From a methane-oxidizing endosymbiont of Gigantopelta aegis (lineage in GTDB: Bacteria > Pseudomonadota > Gammaproteobacteria > Methylococcales > Methylomonadaceae): a stretch of 64,000 bases of DNA. The stretch is from NCBI RefSeq assembly GCF_016097405.1, contig NZ_JAEHGD010000001.1, forward strand, positions 1,485,693 to 1,549,692, in the 5' to 3' direction. The notes under the pieces are model-generated. The model ran no database searches and was not told the origin of the DNA. It worked only from the letters and a program-made list of their open reading frames with translations. The position numbers and the translations under genes were made by a program. Shown here piece by piece: positions 45,720 through 54,517 of this stretch (position 1 is its first letter; every line of letters starts with the position of its first letter).

Positions 45720-47741
45720 ATGAATTATCAGGGGGATAGAAAACATATTTCTCAAGGGCTGTTGTTGCTGTTATTCATTTCTACATCTGTCTATGCAGAG
45801 CCAGAGCATGTTCAAACATTGGATGCGTTGGTGATTCATGCCACGCCGCCACAAGCTGCTGAAACAGCCTTGCCAGTATCGATGCTGAGTGGCGATGAAT
45901 TGCGTATGAAAGCCAGTTCAACCCTGGGTGAAACACTGCAAAACGAGCCGGGTATTAGTAGCCAGTCATTCGGTCCCGGTGTGGGGCAGCCGGTGATTCG
46001 GGGGCAATCCGGTGCCAGGGTGCAGGTTTTGCAAAATAGTCTGAGCAGTCTGGATGTGTCATCCTTAAGTCCGGATCATGCTAATAGTACGGAATCGCTG
46101 TGGGCGGAAAAGATTGAGGTTCTAAAAGGGCCGGCTACATTATTGTATAGCAGTGGAGCGATTGGTGGAGTTGTCAATGTATTGGATAATCGCATCCCCG
46201 ATATGTTGCCTGAAAAAGCGCTGCAAGGTGCGATTGAGCAACGTTACAATACCGTCAATGAAGGCAAGTCGACCGCATTCAAGCTGGAAGGGCGCGCGAA
46301 TCAGCTGGCTTGGCATTTAGACGGTTTTTACAGGGATAGTATCAATTTGCGAATACCGGGTTATGCCATCAATGGGCAGGCAAACAGCAGTCAAGGCCGC
46401 CTGCAAAATTCTAATACTCGGGCCCGTAGCGGCACGGCGGGTTTTTCCTGGGTTGGAGATAATGGCTTTGTTGGAGTTTCGGTGAATCATTTGAACAATA
46501 ATTATGGTATTCCGCCGGCAGAGGAGGCCGCGTCGGTGCGTATTGCCATGCAGCAAACCCGCTATGAGATGAAGTCGGCAGTAAATTCACCATTCGCCTT
46601 TGCTGAAAAATTACGTATCCAGTTGGGTTATAACGATTACCAGCATACGGAGTTGGAAGGCGGGGCAGCCAGCAATGTTTATAAGCAAGAGGGTTTTAGC
46701 AGTCGTCTGGAGCTGGTGCAAAAACCTTGGGCTATTTTTGATCACGGCGTGGTGGGTGTGCAAACCCGAAATAGTCGCTTTTCAGCCATTGGCGCAGAAG
46801 CGATAGTGCCAGCCTCAGATATCAATGGTTTTTCATGGTTTACCATGCAGGATATTCACACTGAATATATGACCTATGAGCTGGGTCTGCGGGTAGAACA
46901 ACAATGGATAAGCCCAGAGAATTTGCCCGAAAAATCGCATACCCCAGTTAGCTTTTCGGCCGCGGCTATTTGGAATGTTTCTGAAGAAGATAGTGTGACG
47001 CTGACATTTACGCGGTCGCAACGAGCGCCTGGTGTTCAGGAATTATTTTCCGATGGTCCGCATTTAGCGACACAGAGCTATGACCGAGGTAATGCCAATT
47101 TGATTGAAGAAACCTCGCATAATCTTGAATTAGGATTACATATCGATCACGAAAAGGTGCAAGCTGATATCAATTTATACCAGAATTGGGTGCAGGATTA
47201 CATCACTCAAATCAGTAGTGGGCAGTTTTTTGATTTAAATAACGAGATATTTATAACGAGTTGTACATTGAATTGTTTGCCGGTTTTCAATACGCAGCAA
47301 CGTGATGCCGAATTTCAGGGCTTTGAAGCGCAGATTAATTTACGCTTGGCTGATTTTAAAAACGGTTCACTGAATACGCAAGGGTTTGCTGATTATGTGC
47401 GAGGTCGGTTTAGTGGTGGGGGTGATGTGCCTCGTATGCCGCCATTGCGTTATGGCATGGCTTTATCCTGGCGCAGTCTGGACTGGATGGCGGATATGCG
47501 CATAACGCGTGCGGAAAAGCAGAATCATCCTGGGTTAAACGAAGCGGAAACGGCGGGTTACTGGTTGTTAAATCTTGCGGCGCAGTATCAACTGAATGCA
47601 GGCGATGATGCTGAAATAAAATTATTCGTAAATGCAAATAATCTATTAGACCAAGATATTCGCCACTCTGTTTCCTATTTACGGCAATTTGCTCCTGAGC
47701 CGGGTAGAGGTGTGGCTATGGGTGTCAGGGTGACGTTTTAA
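45720..47741 (+). CDS. TonB-dependent outer membrane receptor, probably for zinc (ZnuD-like)
   Basis: A 673-residue outer membrane receptor. A signal peptide (about 1-26) is followed by a TonB-box-like QTLDALVIHA, then a plug domain (about 45-155) with GQPVIRGQSGARVQVLQ, LSPDHA and IEVLKGPATLLYSSGAIGGVVNV, and a barrel ending in VRVTF. The plug resembles ZnuD-type zinc receptors, in which the LSPDHA motif is typical. A Zur box lies upstream and zur downstream (3-bp gap), which supports zinc as substrate. No long His-rich loop is seen. Confidence 0.85.
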   Translation: MNYQGDRKHISQGLLLLLFISTSVYAEPEHVQTLDALVIHATPPQAAETALPVSMLSGDELRMKASSTLGETLQNEPGISSQSFGPGVGQPVIRGQSGARVQVLQNSLSSLDVSSLSPDHANSTESLWAEKIEVLKGPATLLYSSGAIGGVVNVLDNRIPDMLPEKALQGAIEQRYNTVNEGKSTAFKLEGRANQLAWHLDGFYRDSINLRIPGYAINGQANSSQGRLQNSNTRARSGTAGFSWVGDNGFVGVSVNHLNNNYGIPPAEEAASVRIAMQQTRYEMKSAVNSPFAFAEKLRIQLGYNDYQHTELEGGAASNVYKQEGFSSRLELVQKPWAIFDHGVVGVQTRNSRFSAIGAEAIVPASDINGFSWFTMQDIHTEYMTYELGLRVEQQWISPENLPEKSHTPVSFSAAAIWNVSEEDSVTLTFTRSQRAPGVQELFSDGPHLATQSYDRGNANLIEETSHNLELGLHIDHEKVQADINLYQNWVQDYITQISSGQFFDLNNEIFITSCTLNCLPVFNTQQRDAEFQGFEAQINLRLADFKNGSLNTQGFADYVRGRFSGGGDVPRMPPLRYGMALSWRSLDWMADMRITRAEKQNHPGLNEAETAGYWLLNLAAQYQLNAGDDAEIKLFVNANNLLDQDIRHSVSYLRQFAPEPGRGVAMGVRVTF

Positions 47742-47744
47742 AGT

Positions 47745-48212
47745 ATGACGACTATCAACAAGATTGAGCGTATATTGAAAAAAGTCGAGCACGACTGTCT
47801 GCAATCGGGTTTGCGGCTGACAAAAAAACGCCGTAATGTGTTGCAGATTTTATTGCAAGAACAAGAGCCTTTATCGGCCTATGATATTGTCGAGCGCTAT
47901 AAAATAACGATGGCCGAATCGCTTTCGGCCATGTCTGTTTATCGTATGCTGGATTTTTTATTAGCGGCCGGGTTGGTACATAAACTGGAAACGACTAATC
48001 AATATTTAGCCTGCTCCCATATTATTTGTGAACATCAGCATCAAATTCCCCAGTTTTTGATTTGTGATCAATGTCATAAAGTTGAAGAGGTCGGTTTATG
48101 TAAACAACTTTTAGATGAGCTTAAAGCCAGTATTGAAAACACGGGTTTTTCTTTGTTGAGTCAACAATTAGAGTTGCATGGTTTGTGTGCACATTGTAAA
48201 AAACAGGAATAG
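47745..48212 (+). CDS. zur: Zinc uptake regulator Zur (Fur family)
   Basis: A 155-residue Fur-family repressor. The winged helix covers about 15-85 (RLTKKRRNVLQILL, AMSVYRMLDFLLAAGLVHKLE). The zinc site cysteines CDQC and CAHC are present, and the regulatory region has the Cys/His-rich CSHIICEHQHQIPQFLICDQCHKVEE pattern split around it. It follows the TonB receptor directly, so it is probably under its own control through the Zur box at 45676. Confidence 0.88.
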   Translation: MTTINKIERILKKVEHDCLQSGLRLTKKRRNVLQILLQEQEPLSAYDIVERYKITMAESLSAMSVYRMLDFLLAAGLVHKLETTNQYLACSHIICEHQHQIPQFLICDQCHKVEEVGLCKQLLDELKASIENTGFSLLSQQLELHGLCAHCKKQE

Positions 48213-48421
48213 TTTTTATCTTTTTTGGAGTGGGGTCTTAAATTGTTGCAAGTCTGTTTTATAGTGCCTTTAAATTGACAGGGATACATAAAAGGACTAA
48301 TTTGCGAATTAAGCTTTGCGTTAGAGAGTCTTATTCTAGTGTAATGGCTAAATCGGTAAAAGAGTTTTTGTTGTGATGAATTTAAATAGCCGGTTCAATC
48401 TAAGCAAAGAGGGTGGAGTCC

Positions 48422-49210
48422 ATGATACCTGTAGATGGTGATTTTATTTTATCTGTCGCACCACGTTTGTCGGGGAGTAGAGGTGAATCTCAGTGGCGAA
48501 TTGTGGCTGAGATATCGGGCGTTTTTTCGTCTACCCTTAGCAGCTACGAAATAAATACCCGATTACGTATTGCTCACTTTATGGCGCAGATAACCCATGA
48601 AAGTGCTGGGTTTTGTACGACAGAAGAGTTTGCCACGGGCGCTGCGTACGAGGGGCGAGAAGATCTTGGAAATATTCACCCTGGAGATGGTAGACGCTAT
48701 AAAGGGCGAGGATTGATTCAACTGACAGGTCGATCCAATTACAGGAAAATAGGACAGATGCTCAATTTGCCTTTAGAAGATAAGCCACAGCTCGCTGGGC
48801 AGCCGGTTATTTCTTTAAAGATTGCCTGTGAATACTGGAAAAGTCGAAATATAAATGACGCGGCCGATCGGGATAACTTAATTAAGGTAACAAAACTCGT
48901 TAATGGCGGCCTCAATGGTTTGGATGATAGGCGACAGTATCTGCAAAAAGCAAAAAGGGCGCTGGCCACTATTGAAGGCATAAGAGTAGCCATCAATGAA
49001 GGCGGAAACTCGATTGTATTACGACGTGGATCTTTTGGTGAATCCGTCAGAGAGTTACAAGAGTTTTTAGTGGGCAAAGGCTATAGCATTGCTATTGATG
49101 GTGATTTCGGAGCGGCGACAGAACTTGCTGTAATGTTATTTCAAAAAAATCATAACGTGACAGTAGATGGAATTGTAGGGCAGAAAACATGGGCCTTGTT
49201 GAAAGCATAG
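48422..49210 (+). CDS. GH19 (chitinase/endolysin-type) protein with C-terminal peptidoglycan-binding domain
   Basis: A 262-residue hydrolase. The GH19-like domain (about 1-185) has the catalytic-type segments ITHESAGF and TTEEFATGAAYEGREDLGN and the family signature GDGRRYKGRGLIQLTGRSNY. The C-terminal 60 residues are a PG_binding_1 domain (GSFGESVRELQEFL, IDGDFGAATELAV, VDGIVGQKTW). The layout is that of phage endolysins, but no other phage gene and no signal peptide is seen. GGTGGAG ahead of ATG 48422 favours that start over GTG 48413. The 209-bp gap before it holds nothing I can name. Confidence 0.85.
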   Translation: MIPVDGDFILSVAPRLSGSRGESQWRIVAEISGVFSSTLSSYEINTRLRIAHFMAQITHESAGFCTTEEFATGAAYEGREDLGNIHPGDGRRYKGRGLIQLTGRSNYRKIGQMLNLPLEDKPQLAGQPVISLKIACEYWKSRNINDAADRDNLIKVTKLVNGGLNGLDDRRQYLQKAKRALATIEGIRVAINEGGNSIVLRRGSFGESVRELQEFLVGKGYSIAIDGDFGAATELAVMLFQKNHNVTVDGIVGQKTWALLKA

Positions 49211-49299
49211 TGTAATAAGTATAGATTTTCTGGATGTAATCATTCTGTCATATTTGGTGCTTATAATCGACCTTTGCTAGAGAATCAGGTCAAAGGTTG

Positions 49300-50541
49300 A
49301 TGAAGCAATTATTTATTAATGCTGTATTGGTAACCGTCATGGCGACTACGGGTGCCGTCGCGAAAAATAGCCCAGTGGTCGAGGTGGACAGTGAAATGTC
49401 ATTGCGTGCCGCGATTGATAGCGCTAATCATGATGACCGAATCAAAAAGATCATTTTCAAGAATAACGTGTATATCGAATTGAATGCACCGGTTATTTAT
49501 TCTGGGACACAAGAATTGGAAGTTTTCGGAAATAATGCTGTCATCGATGGGCATAATGCAGGTTCCTTTGAGTTCGGTGAGGATTTGGTTGCGATTACTG
49601 ATGATGCAAGCCTGATTTTTAATACGGCCTCAAATATTACCATTCATGCACTTTCTGTAGTAAACAGTGCAACACGCGGCATAGTTATTAATATTCCATT
49701 AGATGCACACGGTACGGATATTGAAGTAACGCTAGATCGGGTCAATATTTCGAATTCGGCTTTATATGGTTTGCATGTCGATGACAATGCCGATGCGTTT
49801 GATAACGGTCTGGTGGGTTCTGATATTGGCGTAAATTTAAAAATTTCACATTCATCATTCACTCAAAATGGTACTGGTGCGATTGATTTTGATGGTGTTC
49901 GGGTTGATGAGCGTGGCTTGGGTGGAATTTATGCTGAAATCACCGATACACACATTGATATGAATGGTGGTGATGGAATTGAGCTGGACGAAGCGGGGCC
50001 GGGCGATGTTGTGGTTAATATGAGGCATGGCACATTGAATGAAAATGGGTTTTTTAATCCAAAAGATTTGGATGATGGGTTTGATATTGATGAGGCCGGT
50101 GCGGGTGATGTGGAAGTCATGTTTTTTGATATTGAAGTAAAGTCAAATCAGGATGAAGGTCTTGATTTTGATGAAAGTGGCGAAGGCGATGTGTATGCGG
50201 TATTAAGGCAAGTTACGGCGATGACGAATTTTGATGAAGCTATCAAAATCGATGAAGAAGGAGAGGGTGATATTTTGGTGCGTATGGCAAAAGTGATTGC
50301 TGATGATAATGGTGATGATGGTATTCAATTGACTGAATTAGGCGAAGGTGTCATCAATGCCTGGTTGAAGAAAGTCAGTGCTACAAATAATGTAAAATAT
50401 GGCATTAAGTTGGAACAGAGAGTGGTTGAAGATGAGGTGCGTCTACTTGGTGTACCGGGCAGACTGAAAGTCAAAAAAGTAGTACTGAGCGGAAATCATA
50501 AAGGCAATACAATCAAAACAAATAATGTGAACGTCATTTAA
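49300..50541 (+). CDS. Secreted parallel beta-helix repeat protein, acidic
   Basis: I do not recognise the family. The 413-residue product has a signal peptide (about 1-22, ending AVA) and then a right-handed beta-helix-like region (about 25-400). Acidic repeats are striking: DGIELDEAGPGDV (225-237), DDGFDIDEAGAGDV (258-271), DEGLDFDESGEGDV (285-298), DEAIKIDEEGEGDI (312-325) and DDGIQLTELGEGVI (339-352). The last four are spaced exactly 27 residues apart. The Asp/Glu clusters could bind calcium. ATG 49300 is preferred over the TTG three bases upstream. A terminator follows. Confidence 0.75.
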   Translation: MKQLFINAVLVTVMATTGAVAKNSPVVEVDSEMSLRAAIDSANHDDRIKKIIFKNNVYIELNAPVIYSGTQELEVFGNNAVIDGHNAGSFEFGEDLVAITDDASLIFNTASNITIHALSVVNSATRGIVINIPLDAHGTDIEVTLDRVNISNSALYGLHVDDNADAFDNGLVGSDIGVNLKISHSSFTQNGTGAIDFDGVRVDERGLGGIYAEITDTHIDMNGGDGIELDEAGPGDVVVNMRHGTLNENGFFNPKDLDDGFDIDEAGAGDVEVMFFDIEVKSNQDEGLDFDESGEGDVYAVLRQVTAMTNFDEAIKIDEEGEGDILVRMAKVIADDNGDDGIQLTELGEGVINAWLKKVSATNNVKYGIKLEQRVVEDEVRLLGVPGRLKVKKVVLSGNHKGNTIKTNNVNVI

Positions 50542-50569
50542 AAATAACCGCTTTATTTGACTGCTGTAA

Positions 50570-50603
50570 GCCCTTGTTCAGTTAGATTGGCAAGGGCTTT
50601 TTT
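50570..50603 (+). terminator. Rho-independent terminator after the beta-helix gene
   Basis: A perfect 7-bp stem GCCCTTG/CAAGGGC (50570-50576, 50591-50597) with a 14-base loop is followed by six T. Confidence 0.8.
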
Positions 50604-50790
50604 GTTATCCGAGGAGGTGGACAGGTCAAAAAATCAATAGTTACTTCTCATTATTCGTTCGTGAATGCAAGTTGTAAATACTCAGAATGATCAGGTTTAG
50701 CCACAGGTCGATAGCGGATATATTTCCTGGAGCGGGACAGTCTATAGAAATTGTACGAGGGGAGGTCGACGAAAAGCTTGATAATGTTCA
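50604..50790. other. Intergenic stretch without recognised genes
   Basis: Between the terminator at 50603 and the tRNA I see no gene, repeat copy or clear promoter. The 290 bp on the far side of the tRNA (50878-51167) are AT-rich and presumably hold promoters for the tRNA and for rnr, but no hexamer pair stands out. Confidence 0.4.
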
Positions 50791-50877
50791 TGGTGCCGAG
50801 GAGAGGACTTGAACCTCCACGGGGTTGCCCCCACTAGCACCTGAAGCTAGCGTGTCTACCAATTTCACCACCTCGGC
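50791..50877 (-). tRNA. tRNA-Leu (anticodon CAG)
   Basis: On the minus strand the 87-base gene folds as a class II tRNA. The acceptor stem is GCCGAGG/CCTCGGC with discriminator A and an encoded CCA. The anticodon stem is CTAGC/GCTAG with loop TTCAGGT, giving anticodon CAG. A long variable arm TGGGGGCAACCCCGT and T-loop GGTTCAAGTCC are present. It lies upstream of rnr on the opposite strand. Confidence 0.95.
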
Positions 50878-51167
50878 TAAGAGACTTGATTGATCAAGTT
50901 AGTGAATCAATAATTCTAATGATACATTATATATCTGTCAAATGTTTTTTATTTGTATATGTGTTTATGTTGGTTTGCTGCCTTTTTACGGTTTTTAAAT
51001 TTGATGTTTTCAATGTGGGCTTGTTTAATAGGTATTAATCACTATATAAGGTATATTAATTAACACGATTTGTGATGTTTGACTTTAGATAAAATTGTTT
51101 TCTGATGAACAGATTTTAACCAATTCGTGTAAGAATATTAAAAGAAACAAGAGTTTGGAACCTATCA

Positions 51168-53504
51168 ATGAATGATAAAAAGAACAATCAGGGAACTGAT
51201 AAGAATTATAAAGACCCGTATTTTGAGCGGGAAGCAAAAAAGTATGATAAGCCAATTCCCAGTCGGGAGTTGATTTTGCAGCTGATTCAAGAAGCCGGAA
51301 GGCCTTTGCGGCGGGATCAGATTGCACAGAAACTTGGGCTTGAAAGCGATGAGGAACGGGAAGCCTTACGTCGGCGTTTGCGAGCCATGGAGCGCGATGG
51401 ACAACTGGTGTTCAATCGACGCCAAAAATATTGCCTGGTCAATAACCGAGATTTAATTACAGGCCGTATCATTGCGCATCCAGATGGCTTCGGTTTTTTA
51501 AAGCCGGATGATGGCTCTGATGATTTATTTATGTCGCCTCGGGAAATGCGATCTTTAATGCATAATGATCGTGTCGTGGCTCGAATTCAAGGGGTTGACC
51601 GTCGCGGACGCCGTGAGGGTGGTCTGGTTGATATTTTGGAGCGCGGAACCCGGCAGATTGTCGGGCGTTTGTTTAGTGAGCACGGGGTAATGTTTGTTGT
51701 CTCGGAAAACAAACGCATGACACAAGATGTTTTGATTCCGCCTGATGCTTTAAATGGTGCTAAAAAAGGCCAGATTGTCGTTGTTGAGATTGTTGAATAT
51801 CCAACCCAGCGTAGTCAAGCTGTTGGCAAGATTGTCGAAATACTGGGCGAGCATATGGCGCCGGGTATGGAAATTGATGTGGCGATTCATAATTATGAAT
51901 TACCGCATGTGTGGCCGGAAGCGGTCGAAAATGAAATAGCAAAATTGTCGCCTGAGGTCGCTGAAGCTGACAAACAGGGGCGGACAGATATACGTCATTT
52001 ACCCTTAGTGACGATTGATGGTGAAGATGCACGTGATTTTGATGATGCCGTTTATTGTCAGAAAACCCCTAAAGGCTGGAAGTTATTGGTGGCGATTGCT
52101 GATGTATCGCATTATGTGAACATCAATACGGCACTGGATGAGGAAGCCAAAAAACGCAGTACCTCGGTTTATTTTCCAGAGCAGGTTATTCCCATGCTGC
52201 CGGAAATTCTGTCTAATGGCTTATGCTCCTTAAATCCGCATGTTGACCGTTTGTGTATGGTTTGTGAAATGCAGATCAATGAAGAAGGACGCGTCATTCG
52301 ATCACGGTTTTATGATGCGGTGATGCAATCGCATGCGCGGTTGACCTATGATGAAGTCGCTAAAATGCTGGTCACGGGAAATAAGCGATTACAGAAAAAA
52401 CATGCCGCGTTAATGCCGCATTTAGAACAGCTCTATGCTTTGTATAAGGTCTTGCGTACACAGCGGGAACGGCGTGGGGCAATGGACTTTGACACTCAGG
52501 AAACACGGATTATTTTTGGCCAGGATCGGAAAATTGAAAAAATTGTGCCGGTTGAACGCAATGATGCGCATAAGCTGATTGAAGAGTGTATGATCACGGC
52601 CAATACTACGGCAGCACGTTATTTAAACCGGAAGAAAATTCCTCGCTTGTTGCGGGTTCATGAGCCGCCGACACAGGAAAAAATACAGGCATTACGCGAA
52701 TTTTTAGGCGGCTTGGGGTTGCATCTAGGGGGAGGTGATAAACCAAGCCCTCTGGACTTTATGCAGTTGCTTGAGTCAGTAAAGGGGCGGGATGATGCGC
52801 ACCTGATTCAGACCGTATTATTGCGTACCATGTCGCAAGCGGTGTATAGCCCTGAAAATAAAGGCCATTTTGGGTTGGCTCTGGATACTTATACACATTT
52901 TACCTCACCGATTCGGCGTTATCCGGATTTATTGGTGCATAGAGGTATCCGGCATTGTTTGCAGGGCAAAAAACCGGAGACTTTTTTCTATGGTTTTCCT
53001 GATATGGCGGTATTGGGTGAACATTGCTCGGCGAATGAGCGGCGGGCGGACGAAGCAACCCGCGATGTCGAGAGTTGGTTGAAATGTGAATATATGCAAG
53101 ATAAAGTCGGTGAGGTGTTTACCGGCTTGATTACCGCAGTGACCGGATTTGGTTTTTTTGTCGAACTAAAAGATATTTTTGTCGAAGGTCTGGTTCATAT
53201 TTCAAGCTTACCGCAGGATTATTTCCATTTTGATGCACCGAATCATCAATTGCTCGGTGAACGTACCGGTATTCGCTTCCGGTTAGGCGATGTGGTAAAC
53301 GTCAAGGTTGTACAGGTCAGCCTGGACGAGAAGAAAATTGATTTTGAATTGGTTGGCGTTGCCAAAAAGCGGCGTAGCAAGGCGCAAACCAAGCCTGAAA
53401 AGAGAGCTAAACATCTGGCTAAAAAAGCCTCAAAAGCGAAAAAATCACAGAAAAATACGAAAACCGTCGATAAGAAAAAACACTCCAGGAAGAAAAGGCG
53501 CTAA
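51168..53504 (+). CDS. rnr: Ribonuclease R
   Basis: Processive 3'-5' exoribonuclease of the RNB family that degrades structured RNA; 778 residues. An N-terminal winged-helix region (about 30-95) is followed by two cold-shock domains, the RNB catalytic domain (about 280-610) with IDGEDARDFDDAVY, an S1 domain (about 640-725), and a Lys-rich tail (about 730-778) as is typical of RNase R. The rlmB start follows directly on its stop. Confidence 0.96.
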   Translation: MNDKKNNQGTDKNYKDPYFEREAKKYDKPIPSRELILQLIQEAGRPLRRDQIAQKLGLESDEEREALRRRLRAMERDGQLVFNRRQKYCLVNNRDLITGRIIAHPDGFGFLKPDDGSDDLFMSPREMRSLMHNDRVVARIQGVDRRGRREGGLVDILERGTRQIVGRLFSEHGVMFVVSENKRMTQDVLIPPDALNGAKKGQIVVVEIVEYPTQRSQAVGKIVEILGEHMAPGMEIDVAIHNYELPHVWPEAVENEIAKLSPEVAEADKQGRTDIRHLPLVTIDGEDARDFDDAVYCQKTPKGWKLLVAIADVSHYVNINTALDEEAKKRSTSVYFPEQVIPMLPEILSNGLCSLNPHVDRLCMVCEMQINEEGRVIRSRFYDAVMQSHARLTYDEVAKMLVTGNKRLQKKHAALMPHLEQLYALYKVLRTQRERRGAMDFDTQETRIIFGQDRKIEKIVPVERNDAHKLIEECMITANTTAARYLNRKKIPRLLRVHEPPTQEKIQALREFLGGLGLHLGGGDKPSPLDFMQLLESVKGRDDAHLIQTVLLRTMSQAVYSPENKGHFGLALDTYTHFTSPIRRYPDLLVHRGIRHCLQGKKPETFFYGFPDMAVLGEHCSANERRADEATRDVESWLKCEYMQDKVGEVFTGLITAVTGFGFFVELKDIFVEGLVHISSLPQDYFHFDAPNHQLLGERTGIRFRLGDVVNVKVVQVSLDEKKIDFELVGVAKKRRSKAQTKPEKRAKHLAKKASKAKKSQKNTKTVDKKKHSRKKRR

Positions 53505-54245
53505 ATGAGTCAGGCAAAAGTTTTTGGTATTCATGCTGCACAAGCAGCCTTAGATTATTCGGCCGATAAAATCAAACGCGCCTGGGTGGATCATCAACGC
53601 CAGGATAAGCGCTTGATGCCGTTGCTAGAGGCATTGAATAAATATCAGATTCCGGTGGTTAAAGCCGATCGCAAAAAACTGGATGGTTTGGCGGAAGGAA
53701 AAAATCACCAAGGCATCATTCTTGACATTCAATTACCTGGCGTACGCACTGAAGCCGATTTAAAATCGGCTGTGCAAAGCCTGGATACGCCAGCCTTTTT
53801 TTTGGTGCTGGATCAGGTGCAGGACCCTCACAATCTCGGCGCCTGTCTGCGTACCGCTGATGCCGTGGGAGCCGATGGTATTATTATTCCAAAAGATAAT
53901 TCGGTTGGGATTACCTCGACGGTGTGCAAAGTGGCCAGTGGCGCAGCAGAAACAGTGCCTGTCTATCAGGTGGTGAATCTGGCGCGCACCCTGCGTTGGT
54001 TGAAGCAGCAACAGATTTGGATTTTTGGTAGCTCGGGAGACTCAGAACAATCGGTATTTGCAGCAGATTTAACACTACCTTTGGCTTTGATCATGGGCAC
54101 TGAAGGGACAGGGATGCGGCAATTGACGGCTAGGCAATGTGATTTTCGGGTGAAAATCCCGATGCAGGGTACAGTTGAGAGCCTGAATGTGTCGGTGGCA
54201 GCCGGTATCATGATGTATGAAGTCAGAAGGCAACGCGGGATGTGA
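53505..54245 (+). CDS. rlmB: 23S rRNA (guanosine-2'-O-)-methyltransferase RlmB
   Basis: SpoU/TrmH-type knotted methyltransferase that modifies G2251 of 23S rRNA; 246 residues. An N-terminal substrate-binding domain (about 1-75) is followed by the SpoU domain with motif 1 DPHNLGACLRTADAVGADGI, motif 2 MGTEGTGM and motif 3 IPMQGTVESLNVSVAAGI. It begins immediately after rnr and overlaps the cytochrome gene by one base, linking rnr-rlmB to the fcc genes. Confidence 0.95.
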   Translation: MSQAKVFGIHAAQAALDYSADKIKRAWVDHQRQDKRLMPLLEALNKYQIPVVKADRKKLDGLAEGKNHQGIILDIQLPGVRTEADLKSAVQSLDTPAFFLVLDQVQDPHNLGACLRTADAVGADGIIIPKDNSVGITSTVCKVASGAAETVPVYQVVNLARTLRWLKQQQIWIFGSSGDSEQSVFAADLTLPLALIMGTEGTGMRQLTARQCDFRVKIPMQGTVESLNVSVAAGIMMYEVRRQRGM

Positions 54246-54517
54246 TGAAACGGCTGCTAATTTATGTTGTGTTGAGTGTAATGATCAAGCCGGTTATGGC
54301 GGATGTGGATAGTCGCTTGATACAGATGAATTGTCAGATATGCCATAGCGGGGGCACTACACGTTTGGCCCAATTTAAAGGTTTGCCGGAAACCGAGCGG
54401 GTAATCGTTTTGCGTGATTTTAAAACCGGCAAACGTCCGTCTTTGGTGATGGGGCGTTTGCTTAAAGGTTTGAGTGATCGCGAGATTGAGCAATTGGCAA
54501 AGCGGATAGATTTATGA
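54245..54517 (+). CDS. fccA: Monohaem cytochrome c, probable subunit of sulfide dehydrogenase
   Basis: A 90-residue exported cytochrome. A signal peptide (about 1-20, ending VMA) precedes a single haem site CQICH near residue 30, and MGRLLKGLS probably supplies the axial Met. It overlaps fccB by 4 bp, which marks it as the electron acceptor of the flavoprotein. It is smaller than the dihaem FccA of Allochromatium. The symbol is given by context. Confidence 0.75.
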   Translation: MKRLLIYVVLSVMIKPVMADVDSRLIQMNCQICHSGGTTRLAQFKGLPETERVIVLRDFKTGKRPSLVMGRLLKGLSDREIEQLAKRIDL

